Positions 7,733 through 17,282 of a DNA stretch of 64,000 nucleotides are shown here, in pieces (positions within the stretch are counted from its first letter, which is position 1; each line of letters begins with the position of its first letter). The translations under genes and the position numbers were made by a program. Where the stretch lies: contig NZ_PYAT01000001.1 of the NCBI RefSeq assembly GCF_003014655.1, positions 186,001 to 250,000 of the forward strand, given 5' to 3'. The notes beneath the pieces were generated by a model, which saw only the letters and a list, made by a program, of their open reading frames with translations, was not told the origin of the DNA and searched no databases. The stretch is from Planomicrobium soli. Lineage in GTDB: Bacteria > Bacillota > Bacilli > Bacillales_A > Planococcaceae.

Positions 7733-10003
7733 TCACCCTTCGTTGCGAAGCTCATTTAAAAGCTCGATAACATGGCCCTTCATACTGATGGCTGCATCTT
7801 GAGCACCGATGCAAGACGGACAGCCGTCCAAACATGGGCATTCCGAGACGTGCTGCTGCGCTTTGTCTAGCAGTGGCTGCCATAAATCATAAATGCGTTC
7901 ACTGATGCCGATACCGCCTGGATAAGAATCGTGGATGAAAAACGACGGCAAGTCGTTATGCGGCGATTTTACTTGCGGGACAACATGTACGTCTCTTCGG
8001 TCGCATTGCACGAAAATCGGTATGAATGATTCGATGGCATAAGCCGCTCCAGTCATCGTATCAGAAAGCTCGGCTTCGCTGAAGTTTTCCGGCCGGGCAA
8101 AACTAAGCCAAGTAGAACTTGTATGAAGTTCCACCGCAGGCAAAGAAATCGGTCCAGAGCCAATGTTGTCATGAGTATCAAAGCGAATTTTTTTAAAGAT
8201 TGTAGGCATTGCCAAAACCGCAATATCTCCGAAATGTACGTAGGCATCGTGGAATTCACGCGTCTTGTCTTCACTCATCACTTTTAGCTCCACCGCCAGA
8301 TTAGCGTCGGTAAAATAATCCACGTCCACTTCAGTGACATACGCTTTTTTCTCTTCCCAATCGAGAATTTCCACTTGGAACTGCGTGCCTTGATGCAGGT
8401 AAATCGCTTCTTCGTGCAAAAGGGTCATCGCACTAAAGCGGTCCATTTCTCCGATAACCCGTGTATCGGCTGGAACAGACTGATCGATGATCACGACATT
8501 TTCTTGGGTTGCCGAGCGCAACGAGATGTCATGGGCTGGAAACCGGTCGCTCATCCAATGCCAACGGTCCGAAGTACGAACCAGTACCCCTTCTTCCTGC
8601 AAGTATTCCAACAGTTCCTGCACTTCGAATTCACCGTATCGGTCATCTGCAGTAAAAGGAAGCTCAAAACTCGCGCATTTCAAGTGATCCATCAAGATAA
8701 TGATGTTTTCCGGATGTATTCGGGCTTCTTCCGGTGATTGGTCTAGTAAATATTCCGGATGATTGATAATATATTGATCGAGAGCAGTAGATTGAGCGAC
8801 ATAGACTACTAGTGATTCGTCTTGCCGCCGCCCTGCCCGCCCTGCTTGCTGCCAGGCACTTGCAATGTTCCCGGGATACCCTGTCATGATGCATGCCTGA
8901 AGCTGACCAATATCGACCCCGAGTTCTAATGCATTCGTCGAAACGACACATTGAATCGTGCCATCTCGCAGCCCTTTTTCAATGGCGCGGCGTTCTGTCG
9001 GCAAATATCCGCCTCGATATCCTTTGATCGATTCATCCTGTAGTTTCATTTTCGTAACCGCCTGCAGATAAGTAACAAGCATTTCTACCCGTACGCGGCT
9101 TTTGGCGAAAACGATGGTCTGAATGCCTTGTTTGATCAGATGAGTCGCCAGATCCCGCACTTCAAGAATAGCGCTTCTCCTTACGCCAAACGTTGGGTGA
9201 ACAATTGGCGGATTATAAAAGACAATGTGCTTTTTGCCGCTTGGCGCGCCGTTTTTGTCGATCAGCACATGATCTGAATTTGTCAGCTTTTCAGCAAGTT
9301 CTTTTGGATTGGCGATTGTCGCGGATGTACAGATAAACACCGGATTGCTGCCATAAAATTCACAAATGCGCTTTAACCGGCGAATCACGTGGCCTACGTG
9401 CGTGCCAAAAACACCTTTATACGTATGGAGCTCATCAATCACTATATAATGTAGATTTTCAAAAAGTGAAACCCATTTTGTGTGGTGCGGCAGAATAGCC
9501 GAGTGAAGCATATCCGGATTGGTCATAACGATCTGCCCCGCTTTCCGCACTTTCGTTCGGATAGCCGGTGATGTATCGCCGTCATATGTGTATGACAAAA
9601 TAGCCTGCTCCGTTTTTTCAATCAAATCGTGTAAATCGCTTTTTTGGTCTTGGGCGAGCGCTTTTGTCGGAAACAAATACAAAGCCCGGGCACCTGGATC
9701 GTTCAGAATTTTATGAAGCACCGGCAAATGATAGCAATATGATTTCCCGGAAGCAGTCGGGGTTACAGCGGTAAACGAGGTTCCGCTGACGGCAAGATCA
9801 AATGCCTCACGCTGGTGCGTATACAGCTTATCTATTCCTTTTTTGTGAAGCGCCTCTTTCAGGCTGGCATGCATTTCCGGAGGAAACTCTGCGTACCTTG
9901 CCGGTTTTTCTTCCATCGTGTGCCAATGGACAATGCGTTCCATCATGTTAGGCTCTGTTTTCCATTCTTCCATTAACTGGGGTAAGTTTTTCCGTCTAAT
10001 CAT
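7733..10003 (-). CDS. mrfA: MrfA, DEXH-box DNA helicase of mitomycin repair
   Basis: Formerly YprA. A superfamily 2 DNA helicase of about 756 residues that works with MrfB on bulky adducts. The helicase core shows Walker A (TPTASGKSY), DELH (VIDELHTYKG), SAT (CTSATIANP) and the motif VI region QQAGRAGRRQD. The C-terminal domain ends with four cysteines (CPCLDGCPSC), the zinc-binding DUF1998/MrfA domain. The ATG at 10003 overlaps the end of yppE by eight bases (ATGATTAG), so translation is probably coupled. An upstream in-frame TTG (10024) lies inside yppE and has no ribosome site. Confidence 0.93.
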   Translation of the reverse strand: MIRRKNLPQLMEEWKTEPNMMERIVHWHTMEEKPARYAEFPPEMHASLKEALHKKGIDKLYTHQREAFDLAVSGTSFTAVTPTASGKSYCYHLPVLHKILNDPGARALYLFPTKALAQDQKSDLHDLIEKTEQAILSYTYDGDTSPAIRTKVRKAGQIVMTNPDMLHSAILPHHTKWVSLFENLHYIVIDELHTYKGVFGTHVGHVIRRLKRICEFYGSNPVFICTSATIANPKELAEKLTNSDHVLIDKNGAPSGKKHIVFYNPPIVHPTFGVRRSAILEVRDLATHLIKQGIQTIVFAKSRVRVEMLVTYLQAVTKMKLQDESIKGYRGGYLPTERRAIEKGLRDGTIQCVVSTNALELGVDIGQLQACIMTGYPGNIASAWQQAGRAGRRQDESLVVYVAQSTALDQYIINHPEYLLDQSPEEARIHPENIIILMDHLKCASFELPFTADDRYGEFEVQELLEYLQEEGVLVRTSDRWHWMSDRFPAHDISLRSATQENVVIIDQSVPADTRVIGEMDRFSAMTLLHEEAIYLHQGTQFQVEILDWEEKKAYVTEVDVDYFTDANLAVELKVMSEDKTREFHDAYVHFGDIAVLAMPTIFKKIRFDTHDNIGSGPISLPAVELHTSSTWLSFARPENFSEAELSDTMTGAAYAIESFIPIFVQCDRRDVHVVPQVKSPHNDLPSFFIHDSYPGGIGISERIYDLWQPLLDKAQQHVSECPCLDGCPSCIGAQDAAISMKGHVIELLNELRNEG

Positions 10004-10364
10004 GGCTTTCCGCTCTTTCGTCAATTGCGTTTATAAAAGTTTGGAGCGTGTATTGTGCTGACTGTATGCTTTGGACAAAGCGTTTTTTGCTGGTCTCCTT
10101 GTAAAAGCTTTGGACAAAAAATTGCGCCATCCCTTCAGCCGCTGTATCAATCTGCGGTTTGTGGACATATTTCGGGCGTTCTTGCTGAATATATAAAAGT
10201 GATTCTTTCTGCCATTCATCTATAATTGTGTGCCAATAGTCAGCATATGGTTTTACATCGTTATAAAAATCCGGTACCGCGTCGTGCTCGCGCATTTCAT
10301 AAAAGCGGTCCAGACATTTTCCGCATTCGTCAAATAATACGGAAGAGAGTTCTCGGACTGTCAT
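9996..10364 (-). CDS. yppE: YppE, DUF1798 protein
   Basis: A 122-residue, probably helical protein of the DUF1798 family, of unknown function. The RPKYVHKPQI stretch near residue 63 is nearly identical to that of B. subtilis YppE (RPKYVHKEQI, from memory), and the C-terminal region around KKRFVQSIQSAQYTL also fits. The ATG is preceded by GGAGGGGA. It is the first gene of an operon with mrfA and mrfB and overlaps mrfA by eight bases, so a link to DNA repair is possible but unproven. B. subtilis yppC, yppD, yppF and yppG are not beside it. Confidence 0.85.
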   Translation of the reverse strand: MTVRELSSVLFDECGKCLDRFYEMREHDAVPDFYNDVKPYADYWHTIIDEWQKESLLYIQQERPKYVHKPQIDTAAEGMAQFFVQSFYKETSKKRFVQSIQSAQYTLQTFINAIDERAESHD

Positions 10365-10423
10365 TTTTCATCCCCTCCATTGTTCTAAGTTTATCATATT
10401 CGCAAAAAGGAGACGAACTTTAT

Positions 10424-10437
10424 CGAACAAACATTCT
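10424..10437. promoter_or_regulatory. Near-consensus LexA (SOS) box between yppE and recU
   Basis: CGAACAAACATTCT fits the Bacillus SOS consensus CGAACRNRYGTTYG at 12 of 14 places (A for G at position 10, T for G at 14). It lies 60 bases upstream of yppE-mrfAB and 117 bases upstream of recU, both recombination or repair genes. The match is by eye; no known case of LexA control for this operon is claimed. Confidence 0.4.
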
Positions 10438-10553
10438 TTTCAGTTGGAAAAGAGAGCTGAATCCAGTATCATAAATCTAGTAATTTTGAAACCTTTACTA
10501 ATGGGCGTCGTCTAAATGCGTGTGATATGATAAAGTAAGCGAGGTGTATCACA

Positions 10554-11150
10554 TTGACCATCAATTATCCGAACGGGAAAAAATTCGTCCCTTCACATAA
10601 CCTTCCTGCAACTAAAAAGAAAAAGGATTTTTCTTTCAGTAATCGGGGTAAGACATTAGAGGATGAGTTGAACGAAACGAACGAATATTATTTGCAGCTG
10701 GGACTTGCCGTAATCCATAAAAAACCGGTTCCGGTTCAAATCGTTAAAGTCGAGTACCCGTCAAGAAGTGCAGCAGTAATCCGGGAAGCTTACTTCAGAA
10801 CGCCTTCCACTACGGATTACAACGGCGTTTGGAACGGGAAATATATCGATTTCGAAGCTAAAGAGACGGAAAATAAAACATCCTTCCCTTTAAAAAATAT
10901 TCATGACCATCAAATTCACCACATGTCACAAGTCATCAAACAACAGGGCATAGCATTTCTGATTCTCCGTTTTTCATCACTGCAGCGTTACTTTGTCATG
11001 CGTTTTGAATCACTGTTAATCTTTTGGGACCGGATGTTAGCTGGAGGCCGAAAATCAATTACATTGCAGGAAATTGAAGAAACCTCTTTCGAAATCGCAC
11101 CTGGTGCTTTCCCGCCTATCGATTATCTGCCCATCCTGCAAAAGCTTTAA
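10554..11150 (+). CDS. recU: Holliday junction resolvase RecU
   Basis: A Mg-dependent nuclease that cuts four-way junctions in recombination and chromosome segregation; 198 residues as in the family. The core SNRGKTLEDELNETNEYY, then PSTTDYNGVW and the catalytic D-x-ExK in IDFEAKET (about residues 100-106), are clear. The start is TTG, with GAGGTG eight bases upstream; no in-frame ATG or GTG precedes it. It is followed after 33 bases by ponA, the same recU-ponA pair as in B. subtilis. Divergent from yppE-mrfAB across 189 bases. Confidence 0.95.
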   Translation: MTINYPNGKKFVPSHNLPATKKKKDFSFSNRGKTLEDELNETNEYYLQLGLAVIHKKPVPVQIVKVEYPSRSAAVIREAYFRTPSTTDYNGVWNGKYIDFEAKETENKTSFPLKNIHDHQIHHMSQVIKQQGIAFLILRFSSLQRYFVMRFESLLIFWDRMLAGGRKSITLQEIEETSFEIAPGAFPPIDYLPILQKL

Positions 11151-11183
11151 ACGAGTCATATTACCGAAAGTGAGGAACCGATT

Positions 11184-14042
11184 TTGAGCGAAAAACCAAT
11201 TTCGCGCGAACAGCGCAGAAAAGCTATCGAACAACAAAAGAAGACGACTAACAAGAAAAAGAAACCATCAGGACCATCATGGATCAAGCGCATCTTCACA
11301 GCCCTTGTTCTGATCGGTGTTATCGGATTCATCTTTGGAGCCGGACTGTTTGCTTATTATGCCAGCAGTGCTCCTGAAATTGATGAGGAACTGCTGAGAG
11401 ATCCGATCAGCCCTACTTTTCTAGCAGCCGACGGCGAAACAGAAATTCCTTATATAACGGCTGAAAATCGGACTTATGTAAATTATGAAGATATTCCGCA
11501 AGAAATGGAAGAAGCTATTTTGGCAACTGAAGACAACCGCTTCTACAAGCATTCCGGTATTGATGTGATACGGCTTGGCGGCGCGGTCGTAGCCAACATA
11601 ACCGGGGGCTTCGGATCACAAGGCGCAAGTACAATCACACAGCAAGTAATCAAAAACTCATTTCTTTCCAATGACAAGACGCTGAAGCGAAAAGCGCAGG
11701 AAGCATATTTGGCGTATCAACTGGAACGGAAATATGAAAAAGAAGAAATTTTTGAAATGTATTTCAATAAAATTCTGATGTCAGGCAATATTTATGGTTT
11801 TGGGACGGCTTCCGAGCATTTTTATGGAAAACCGCTTGATGAATTGGAATTGCATGAAATGGCCACATTAGCCGGAATGCCACAAAGTCCGAATGGCTAT
11901 AATCCTTTTAAAAATCCTGACCGGGCAGAAACAAGACGAAACGTTGTTTTGAGTTTGATGGAGCAGCATGGCAAAATTACTACAGCTCAGAAAGAAGAAG
12001 CTCAAGCGATTCCCATTGAAGATTCTTTGCTTAAAGAAGAAGACCGCCAACAAACGGTGGCAACTGGCGAGTATACGGCTTTCATGGAAATGGTGGAAGA
12101 CGAGCTCGAGGCGCTTGATGGAGACATTTCTTTAGACGCAGGGCTGACTATTTTCACTACTCTTGACCCTTCAGTCCAGAAAGCGGTCAATGAAGCCATG
12201 TCTTCTGATTTGTTTTTTGATGAAGACGTGCAATCCGCAATGACGATCGTAGATACGAAAACAGGCGGCATCCGTGCTATTGGTGCAGGCCGAGATTACA
12301 GCGGAGATGTCCGGAGAAACTATGCGATTTCCAAAGACCGGGTTATCGGTTCGACGATCAAGCCTTTATTAGACTATGGTCCTGCTATTGAAAATATGAA
12401 TTGGTCGACTGGCCAGACGCTTGTCGATGAACCGTATAAATACGATAGCGGCCAGGAAATCCGTAATGTCGATGGCGAATTCCTTGGAACTATGACTGTC
12501 CGAGAAGCTTTATACCGCTCTCGCAATATTCCGGCTGTCAAGACCTTGAAAGAGGTCGGATTTGAAGAAGCTTCTGATTTCACAAAGAAACTCGGCTTGG
12601 ATTTTGGCGGTGTTTATGAATCGGCAGCTCTTGGCTCACCTGAGAAAAATATCTCAACCGTAGAAATGGCTGGCGCTTTTGCAGCATTCGGCAATAAGGG
12701 GGAATTTACAGAACCCCATACCATCACGAAAATCGTCTTCCGAGATGGTACAACTGAACAAGTTGTTAAGCCGGAGCCCGTAAAAGCGATGAAAGACAGC
12801 ACTGCCTATATGATCACTGATATTCTTCGTGATGTCGTAGATACAAGCATAATAGGGGCTACAGGAAAAGAAGCGGCTATAAGCGGCCTGGATTTAGCTG
12901 GAAAAACTGGGACATCCAACTATAATGCAGACGAACTTCGAGATTACAATCTAGATTCCTCTTCTGCTCCGGATGTCTGGTTTGCTGGCTATACAACCGA
13001 TTATTCTGTTTCTGTATGGAGCGGATATCCTTCACGCAAATATGCGATCGATACCGCTTCTGAAGAACGCTTATTGGCACAGCGCCTTTTCAAACGAGTT
13101 ATGTCTGAGGTCTCCAGCCCAGAGACAGAAAGATTTGAACAACCTGATTCAGTTGTAGAAAAAACAATCGAAAAAGGAACTTCCCCACTTAAATTGGCGA
13201 GCGCTTATACGCCCTACAATTTAAGAAAAACGGAATTGTTTGTTCGGGGTGCTGAACCATCACAAATATCCGAGAAATTTGTTCAAGAAGATTTAGATGC
13301 TCCTTCCGGTTTGCGAGCCAATGTTGAAGGTCAATCCGTCACTTTAACCTGGTCATACGGAGGCGATGCAGATGTTGCATTTGTGGTTGCAGTAAACGGA
13401 ACTACCTTGACGACTACAGGCGATACCGGCTATACCTATAATGGTCTTGAAGCTGGAATCCCTTATACGTTCACTGTTACAGCGGTCACTGATGATCAGC
13501 GCAGTGATCCTGCTTCGATTACAGTAGAAATTGCAAATTCCGAGGAACCGGTTGAAGAACCTGTTGAAGAAGAGCCAGTTGAAGAAGAGCCGGCTGAAGA
13601 AGAGCCAGCCGAAGAACAACCGGCCGAAGAACAACCGGCCGAAGAAGAGCCAGCTGAAGAACAACCGGCCGAAGAAGAGCCGGCTGAAGAAGAGCCAGCC
13701 GAAGAAGAGCCGGCTGAAGAAGAGCCAGCTGAAGAAGAGCCGGCTGAAGAAGAGCCAGCTGAAGAAGAAGGCACTGCCTCTCGTAGAGGCCAAACTGTTA
13801 ATCCAGCACAAGGCCAAGATAATGCTAACCAAGGCAACGGCAACCAAGGTAATGGCAACCAAGGCAACGGCAACCAAGGCAACGACGACCAAGGCAACGG
13901 CAACCAAGGTAACGGCGACCAAGGCAACGCTGACCAAGGCAACGGCAACCAAGGTAACGGCAACCAAGGTAACGGCAACCAAGGTAACGGCAACCAAGGT
14001 AACGGCAACCAAGGTAACGGCAACCAAGGTAACGGCAATTAA
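11184..14042 (+). CDS. ponA: Class A penicillin-binding protein 1 (PBP1a/1b) with FnIII domain and long acidic/NG tail
   Basis: A bifunctional cell wall synthase of 952 residues. A short basic cytoplasmic tail precedes one membrane segment (about residues 36-58). The GT51 glycosyltransferase holds its catalytic Glu near 116 ([12 protein letters not shown]). The transpeptidase has S390-x-x-K (STIK), S446-R-N and K574-T-G. Beyond about residue 707 comes a fibronectin type III-like domain ([16 protein letters not shown] to SITVEI), then PAEEE-type pentapeptide repeats (about 787-861) and NQGNG repeats (about 873-952). The tail is outside the cell and likely disordered. The start is TTG with GAGG eight bases upstream. 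Co-transcribed with recU; GpsB, also in this window, is a known partner in B. subtilis. Confidence 0.95.
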   Translation: MSEKPISREQRRKAIEQQKKTTNKKKKPSGPSWIKRIFTALVLIGVIGFIFGAGLFAYYASSAPEIDEELLRDPISPTFLAADGETEIPYITAENRTYVNYEDIPQEMEEAILATEDNRFYKHSGIDVIRLGGAVVANITGGFGSQGASTITQQVIKNSFLSNDKTLKRKAQEAYLAYQLERKYEKEEIFEMYFNKILMSGNIYGFGTASEHFYGKPLDELELHEMATLAGMPQSPNGYNPFKNPDRAETRRNVVLSLMEQHGKITTAQKEEAQAIPIEDSLLKEEDRQQTVATGEYTAFMEMVEDELEALDGDISLDAGLTIFTTLDPSVQKAVNEAMSSDLFFDEDVQSAMTIVDTKTGGIRAIGAGRDYSGDVRRNYAISKDRVIGSTIKPLLDYGPAIENMNWSTGQTLVDEPYKYDSGQEIRNVDGEFLGTMTVREALYRSRNIPAVKTLKEVGFEEASDFTKKLGLDFGGVYESAALGSPEKNISTVEMAGAFAAFGNKGEFTEPHTITKIVFRDGTTEQVVKPEPVKAMKDSTAYMITDILRDVVDTSIIGATGKEAAISGLDLAGKTGTSNYNADELRDYNLDSSSAPDVWFAGYTTDYSVSVWSGYPSRKYAIDTASEERLLAQRLFKRVMSEVSSPETERFEQPDSVVEKTIEKGTSPLKLASAYTPYNLRKTELFVRGAEPSQISEKFVQEDLDAPSGLRANVEGQSVTLTWSYGGDADVAFVVAVNGTTLTTTGDTGYTYNGLEAGIPYTFTVTAVTDDQRSDPASITVEIANSEEPVEEPVEEEPVEEEPAEEEPAEEQPAEEQPAEEEPAEEQPAEEEPAEEEPAEEEPAEEEPAEEEPAEEEPAEEEGTASRRGQTVNPAQGQDNANQGNGNQGNGNQGNGNQGNDDQGNGNQGNGDQGNADQGNGNQGNGNQGNGNQGNGNQGNGNQGNGNQGNGN
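13546..13770 (+). repeat. 15-bp tandem repeats encoding [10 protein letters not shown] in ponA
   Basis: About fifteen copies of a 15-base unit (GAAGAAGAGCCGGCT and variants such as GAAGAACAACCGGCC) encode the acidic pentapeptide P-A/V-E-E-E/Q. Units differ mainly at silent or E/Q positions. Such tracts change length readily by slippage, so copy number may vary between strains. Confidence 0.9.
13801..14039 (+). repeat. 15-bp tandem repeats encoding NQGNG in ponA
   Basis: About fifteen near-identical 15-base units (GGCAACCAAGGTAAC) encode N-Q-G-N-G/D up to the stop codon. The last seven or so copies are identical, which suggests recent expansion. Confidence 0.9.
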
Positions 14043-14066
14043 TAAACTTAGTATAGTAGTTAATAG

Positions 14067-14106
14067 AAAAACCCTCACAACAGCCAAATGCTGTTGTGAG
14101 GGTTTT
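14067..14106. terminator. Bidirectional terminator between ponA and ypoC
   Basis: A 17-bp perfect stem (AAAACCCTCACAACAGC with its complement) around a 5-base loop, with an A run before and a T run after. It serves both convergent genes. Confidence 0.93.
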
Positions 14107-14117
14107 CTCGTATATTT

Positions 14118-14468
14118 TCAATCCTGCTCGAATCTTTTTAAATGAATCCGCTTTGCAGCAATAATTTTTTTCATTTCTGCAAACAGCTCATCAAGCTGTC
14201 GAAATGCCGCAAAATTACCAGGTTGAGAAGCGACAAAAGCCAATCGTTCTTCCCCGTTTATAGGGGCCAGCACTTTCACTCCCGGAATGGCTCCTGTTTC
14301 TAAACAATGAGCAAGCAATTTGTTGTATAAAAGAATTCCGGCTTCCATTTCGTCTTTTGCTTGCTTATCGCGTTGCTTATGCAAGTCAGAGATAATCGCC
14401 GCCTTAGCCCTCCACTCTTCAAAAAAAGGATCAGTTTGTTCTTTAGTTAACTTTTGTGACAACTTCAT
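14118..14468 (-). CDS. ypoC: YpoC-like protein
   Basis: A predicted helical protein of 116 residues with no recognised catalytic motif. Its position directly after nth and before ponA is that of B. subtilis ypoC, and length and character fit. The chosen ATG (14468) lies inside the end of nth, giving a 26-base overlap in another frame; AAGGGA lies about 11 bases upstream. The longer open frame upstream is only the shadow of nth. Function unknown. Confidence 0.75.
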   Translation of the reverse strand: MKLSQKLTKEQTDPFFEEWRAKAAIISDLHKQRDKQAKDEMEAGILLYNKLLAHCLETGAIPGVKVLAPINGEERLAFVASQPGNFAAFRQLDELFAEMKKIIAAKRIHLKRFEQD

Positions 14469-15120
14469 GTTTAACGAGTCCCTTTTTATCGCGTTTTTTG
14501 CCTTCTCTGCAGCGGTCGTAGAGCGGGCATATATGGCATGCTGGATTTTGTGCCTTGCAATGATAACGCCCAAAGAAAATGATTTGGTGATGGGTTTTTG
14601 ACCAATTTTCCTCCGGTGTTTTCTTCATGATTGTTTCCTCCACTTGCAAGGGCGTATCTTTCCAGCGATTAACGCCAAGACGTTTAGCTACTCGTTCAAC
14701 ATGAGTGTCCACTGCCAGCGCCGGTATGTTAAATGCCACCGATACAACGACATTTGCTGTCTTGCGACCAACACCTGGAAGGGCCATTAACAAATCCCGG
14801 TCTGCTGGAACCTGGCTGTCGTATTGCTCTATTAAAATCCGGCTAAGCGCCTGTATATTTTTCGCTTTGTTGCGGTAAAGACCGATAGAACGAATATCTT
14901 GTTCCAATTCTTCTATCGGTACTGAAACGTAATCCTCTGGTACCGCATATTTCTGAAAAAGTGTCTCCGTCACCCGATTCACCAATTTATCTGTACACTG
15001 TGCAGACAATAAAGTGGCAATTAACAAATCGAAAGGATTTCTATGAATAAGTTCGCAATGGGCGTCTGGAAACATATGGTCCATTTCTTCAAGACACTGA
15101 TGCCACTCTTTTTTCGTCAT
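14443..15120 (-). CDS. nth: Endonuclease III (DNA glycosylase/AP lyase)
   Basis: Removes oxidised pyrimidines and cuts the abasic site. The helix-hairpin-helix LPGVGRKTANV holds the catalytic Lys, VDTHVERV the catalytic Asp. The C-terminal 4Fe-4S cluster is complete: C-x6-C-x2-C-x5-C (CKAQNPACHICPLYDRC). The ATG at 15120 with GAAGGTGA upstream is preferred over a GTG four codons earlier. It follows dnaD by 15 bases and overlaps ypoC, so dnaD-nth-ypoC form one unit as in B. subtilis. Confidence 0.95.
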   Translation of the reverse strand: MTKKEWHQCLEEMDHMFPDAHCELIHRNPFDLLIATLLSAQCTDKLVNRVTETLFQKYAVPEDYVSVPIEELEQDIRSIGLYRNKAKNIQALSRILIEQYDSQVPADRDLLMALPGVGRKTANVVVSVAFNIPALAVDTHVERVAKRLGVNRWKDTPLQVEETIMKKTPEENWSKTHHQIIFFGRYHCKAQNPACHICPLYDRCREGKKRDKKGLVKHEVVTKVN

Positions 15121-15135
15121 CAAACCGATCACCTT

Positions 15136-15837
15136 CTAATTGCGGTCTTCCAGCCAATTGTAAAATTGAACTTTTTTTGCCGAATTTCCCGCAGGCTGGA
15201 TCCGAATATTTTTTTCTCTGAATGATGTTGCGTGTTTGGATACTTCTGTTTTCGTTTTGATGTTTTTCTTTTTCCATTCGAATAAAATCCGATCCACATA
15301 ACGCAGACTGATTTTTTGAGATATGACAGCTTCTTTAAGAGCCATCCGGATTATTGCTGGCGTATGCCCATCTTGGTCCATCCACATGGAAATGGTTTCA
15401 ATTTCCATCGGCGAAAGAAAACGGCCAAATTCCTGCTCAAACAGCTGGAAAATTTCGCCTTCCATTTCTTGCTGCGTGTTTTCTTTTTCTTGGTGCTGCT
15501 CTTTGTATACACAGTCTAAAAGCCTGTCCCATAGCGGTTGAAGCGAGATCCGTTCAGTCAACACATCTTCTACCTTTTCTTGTTCAATGGCTAAATAACC
15601 TAGTTGAATCAATTTTTGCAGCATTGTAGTGACATTTAATTGCGAAGTCATCATGCGGGCGCTTATTTCATCAGGGGTGGGAAAGTGATTTCCTTGCTGT
15701 TGAAACGCGTGTATATGCATAAGCAACATCGCTTCTTCGTCCGTGATTTTCAATTCCTTATAGAATTGAAAAAAAAGCTGGGAAATGTTCACATTTCCCT
15801 GCTCGATCCAAGTCTGCAGTCGATTCGGCTGTTGCAT
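15136..15837 (-). CDS. dnaD: Replication initiation protein DnaD
   Basis: Helps DnaA and DnaB load the replicative helicase at oriC and at restart forks. The N-terminal winged helix (about residues 1-110, ending LTERISLQPLWDRL) is followed by a linker and the C-terminal DDBH2 domain with the YxxxIL motif (RYVDRILFEW, about 196-205) that binds single-stranded DNA. 233 residues, the usual length. AAGGTGG precedes the ATG. First gene of dnaD-nth-ypoC. Confidence 0.94.
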   Translation of the reverse strand: MQQPNRLQTWIEQGNVNISQLFFQFYKELKITDEEAMLLMHIHAFQQQGNHFPTPDEISARMMTSQLNVTTMLQKLIQLGYLAIEQEKVEDVLTERISLQPLWDRLLDCVYKEQHQEKENTQQEMEGEIFQLFEQEFGRFLSPMEIETISMWMDQDGHTPAIIRMALKEAVISQKISLRYVDRILFEWKKKNIKTKTEVSKHATSFREKNIRIQPAGNSAKKVQFYNWLEDRN

Positions 15838-15906
15838 ATCCCAACCACCTTTCTATTTGTTTGTGCATCGAGCGTAGTGCCCATTTTGTCATTATTTTTC
15901 AGCACA

Positions 15907-15940
15907 AAACGGCTGAGTCTTCTAGTAGCTCGAGCCGTTT
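15907..15940 (-). terminator. Probable terminator after asnS
   Basis: AAACGGCT pairs with AGCCGTTT, extended by GAG/CTC with a mismatch, around a loop of about 12 bases. On the minus strand it is followed by TTTTGTG, a weak U tract. It begins 22 bases after asnS and may allow read-through into dnaD. Confidence 0.55.
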
Positions 15941-15962
15941 ATGCCAGGATCTAAAGTAATTA

Positions 15963-17258
15963 TTATGGATAAAGACGGTTTAACAAACGCGGGAACGGAA
16001 TGGATTCGCGTACATGCTCGGCTCCACTGATCCACGCGACCGTCCGTTCAAGTCCAAGACCAAAACCGGAATGCGGTACTGCTCCATACTTGCTGAGCTC
16101 CAGATACCAGGCATATGCCTGTTCATCCAAATTGTGCTCATTGATGCGCTGTTTCATCAATTCAAAATCGTGAATCCTTTCAGAACCGCCGATGATTTCT
16201 CCATACCCTTCAGGAGCGATCAAATCTGCACAAAGGACTACATCGTCGCGCTCCGGATGCGGCTGCATATAAAACGGTTTGATGCCGATCGGGTAATTAA
16301 CAATAAAGACTGGCATATCATGGTTTTCAGCAATCGCCGTTTCATGCGGCGCACCAAAATCATCGCCCCATTTGATGTCGTCAAAGCCATTGTCATTCAA
16401 CCATTTGATGGCATCATCGTATGAAATACGCGGGAATGGCGCTTTTATTTTTTCAAGTTTCGATATATCTCTTTCTAAACGTTCCAGTTCCAATGCACAA
16501 TTTTTCAAGACTGATTGAACAATATGGGAAACGAACTGTTCTTGAACTTCCAGGCTTTCTTCGTGTTCAACAAAAGCCATTTCCGGTTCGATCATCCAGA
16601 ATTCGATCAAGTGGCGGCGTGTCTTCGATTTTTCTGCACGGAATGTCGGGCCGAATGAAAATACTTTCCCTAGTGCCATCGCAGCAGCTTCCATATAAAG
16701 TTGACCAGACTGCGATAAAAACGCGTCTTCATCGAAATACTTTGTAGCAAATAGCTCGGAAGTTCCTTCGGGTGCTGAACCTGTTAAAATTGGTGGATCT
16801 ACTTTGACAAATCCGTTATTGTTGAAAAACTCGTATGTTGCCCGAATGATTTCATTACGGATTTTCATGATGGCATGCTGTTTTCTTGAACGAAGCCATA
16901 AGTGGCGGTTATCCATCAAAAACTCTGTGCCGTGCTCTTTCGGCGTAATCGGGAAATCGGTCGCAACATGAAGCACTTCAATACCGGTCACCTGCAGCTC
17001 ATAACCAAATGATGAACGCTCATCTTCTTTTACTTCGCCTGTCACATAAAGAGAAGTTTCTTGCGTCAGGCCTTTTGCCGTTGCAAACAGTTCTTCCCCC
17101 ACCTCCGCTTTCACAACTACGCCTTGTACAAAACCTGTACCATCGCGAAGTTGAAGAAAAGCGATTTTTCCACTTGAACGCTTGTTAGCTACCCAAGCGC
17201 CTAATTTGATTGTTTGTCCATTATAGTTTGCCATTTCAGCAATTGTTATCTTTTTCAT
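15963..17258 (-). CDS. asnS: Asparaginyl-tRNA synthetase
   Basis: A class IIb synthetase of 431 residues that charges tRNA-Asn. An OB-fold anticodon domain ([21 protein letters not shown]) leads; the catalytic core holds motif 2 ([21 protein letters not shown]) and motif 3 ([15 protein letters not shown]). ATG 17258 with GGAGG five bases upstream is the start; four codons further upstream belong to a spurious extension. It follows aspB by 24 bases, as in B. subtilis, pairing aspartate and asparagine use. Confidence 0.97.
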   Translation of the reverse strand: MKKITIAEMANYNGQTIKLGAWVANKRSSGKIAFLQLRDGTGFVQGVVVKAEVGEELFATAKGLTQETSLYVTGEVKEDERSSFGYELQVTGIEVLHVATDFPITPKEHGTEFLMDNRHLWLRSRKQHAIMKIRNEIIRATYEFFNNNGFVKVDPPILTGSAPEGTSELFATKYFDEDAFLSQSGQLYMEAAAMALGKVFSFGPTFRAEKSKTRRHLIEFWMIEPEMAFVEHEESLEVQEQFVSHIVQSVLKNCALELERLERDISKLEKIKAPFPRISYDDAIKWLNDNGFDDIKWGDDFGAPHETAIAENHDMPVFIVNYPIGIKPFYMQPHPERDDVVLCADLIAPEGYGEIIGGSERIHDFELMKQRINEHNLDEQAYAWYLELSKYGAVPHSGFGLGLERTVAWISGAEHVRESIPFPRLLNRLYP

Positions 17259-17282
17259 ACTAGCCTCCAAAATATAATCTTC

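Noticed and set aside
13801-14039. Regular short repeats that could suggest a CRISPR array
   Set aside because: The units are 15 bases without spacers and stay in the reading frame of ponA; no cas genes are near.
13353-14087. Long minus-strand frames (244 and 180 residues) opposite the ponA tail
   Set aside because: They are mirror products of the 15-base repeats (VTLVA and SAGSS runs), have no ribosome site, and lie opposite a well supported gene.
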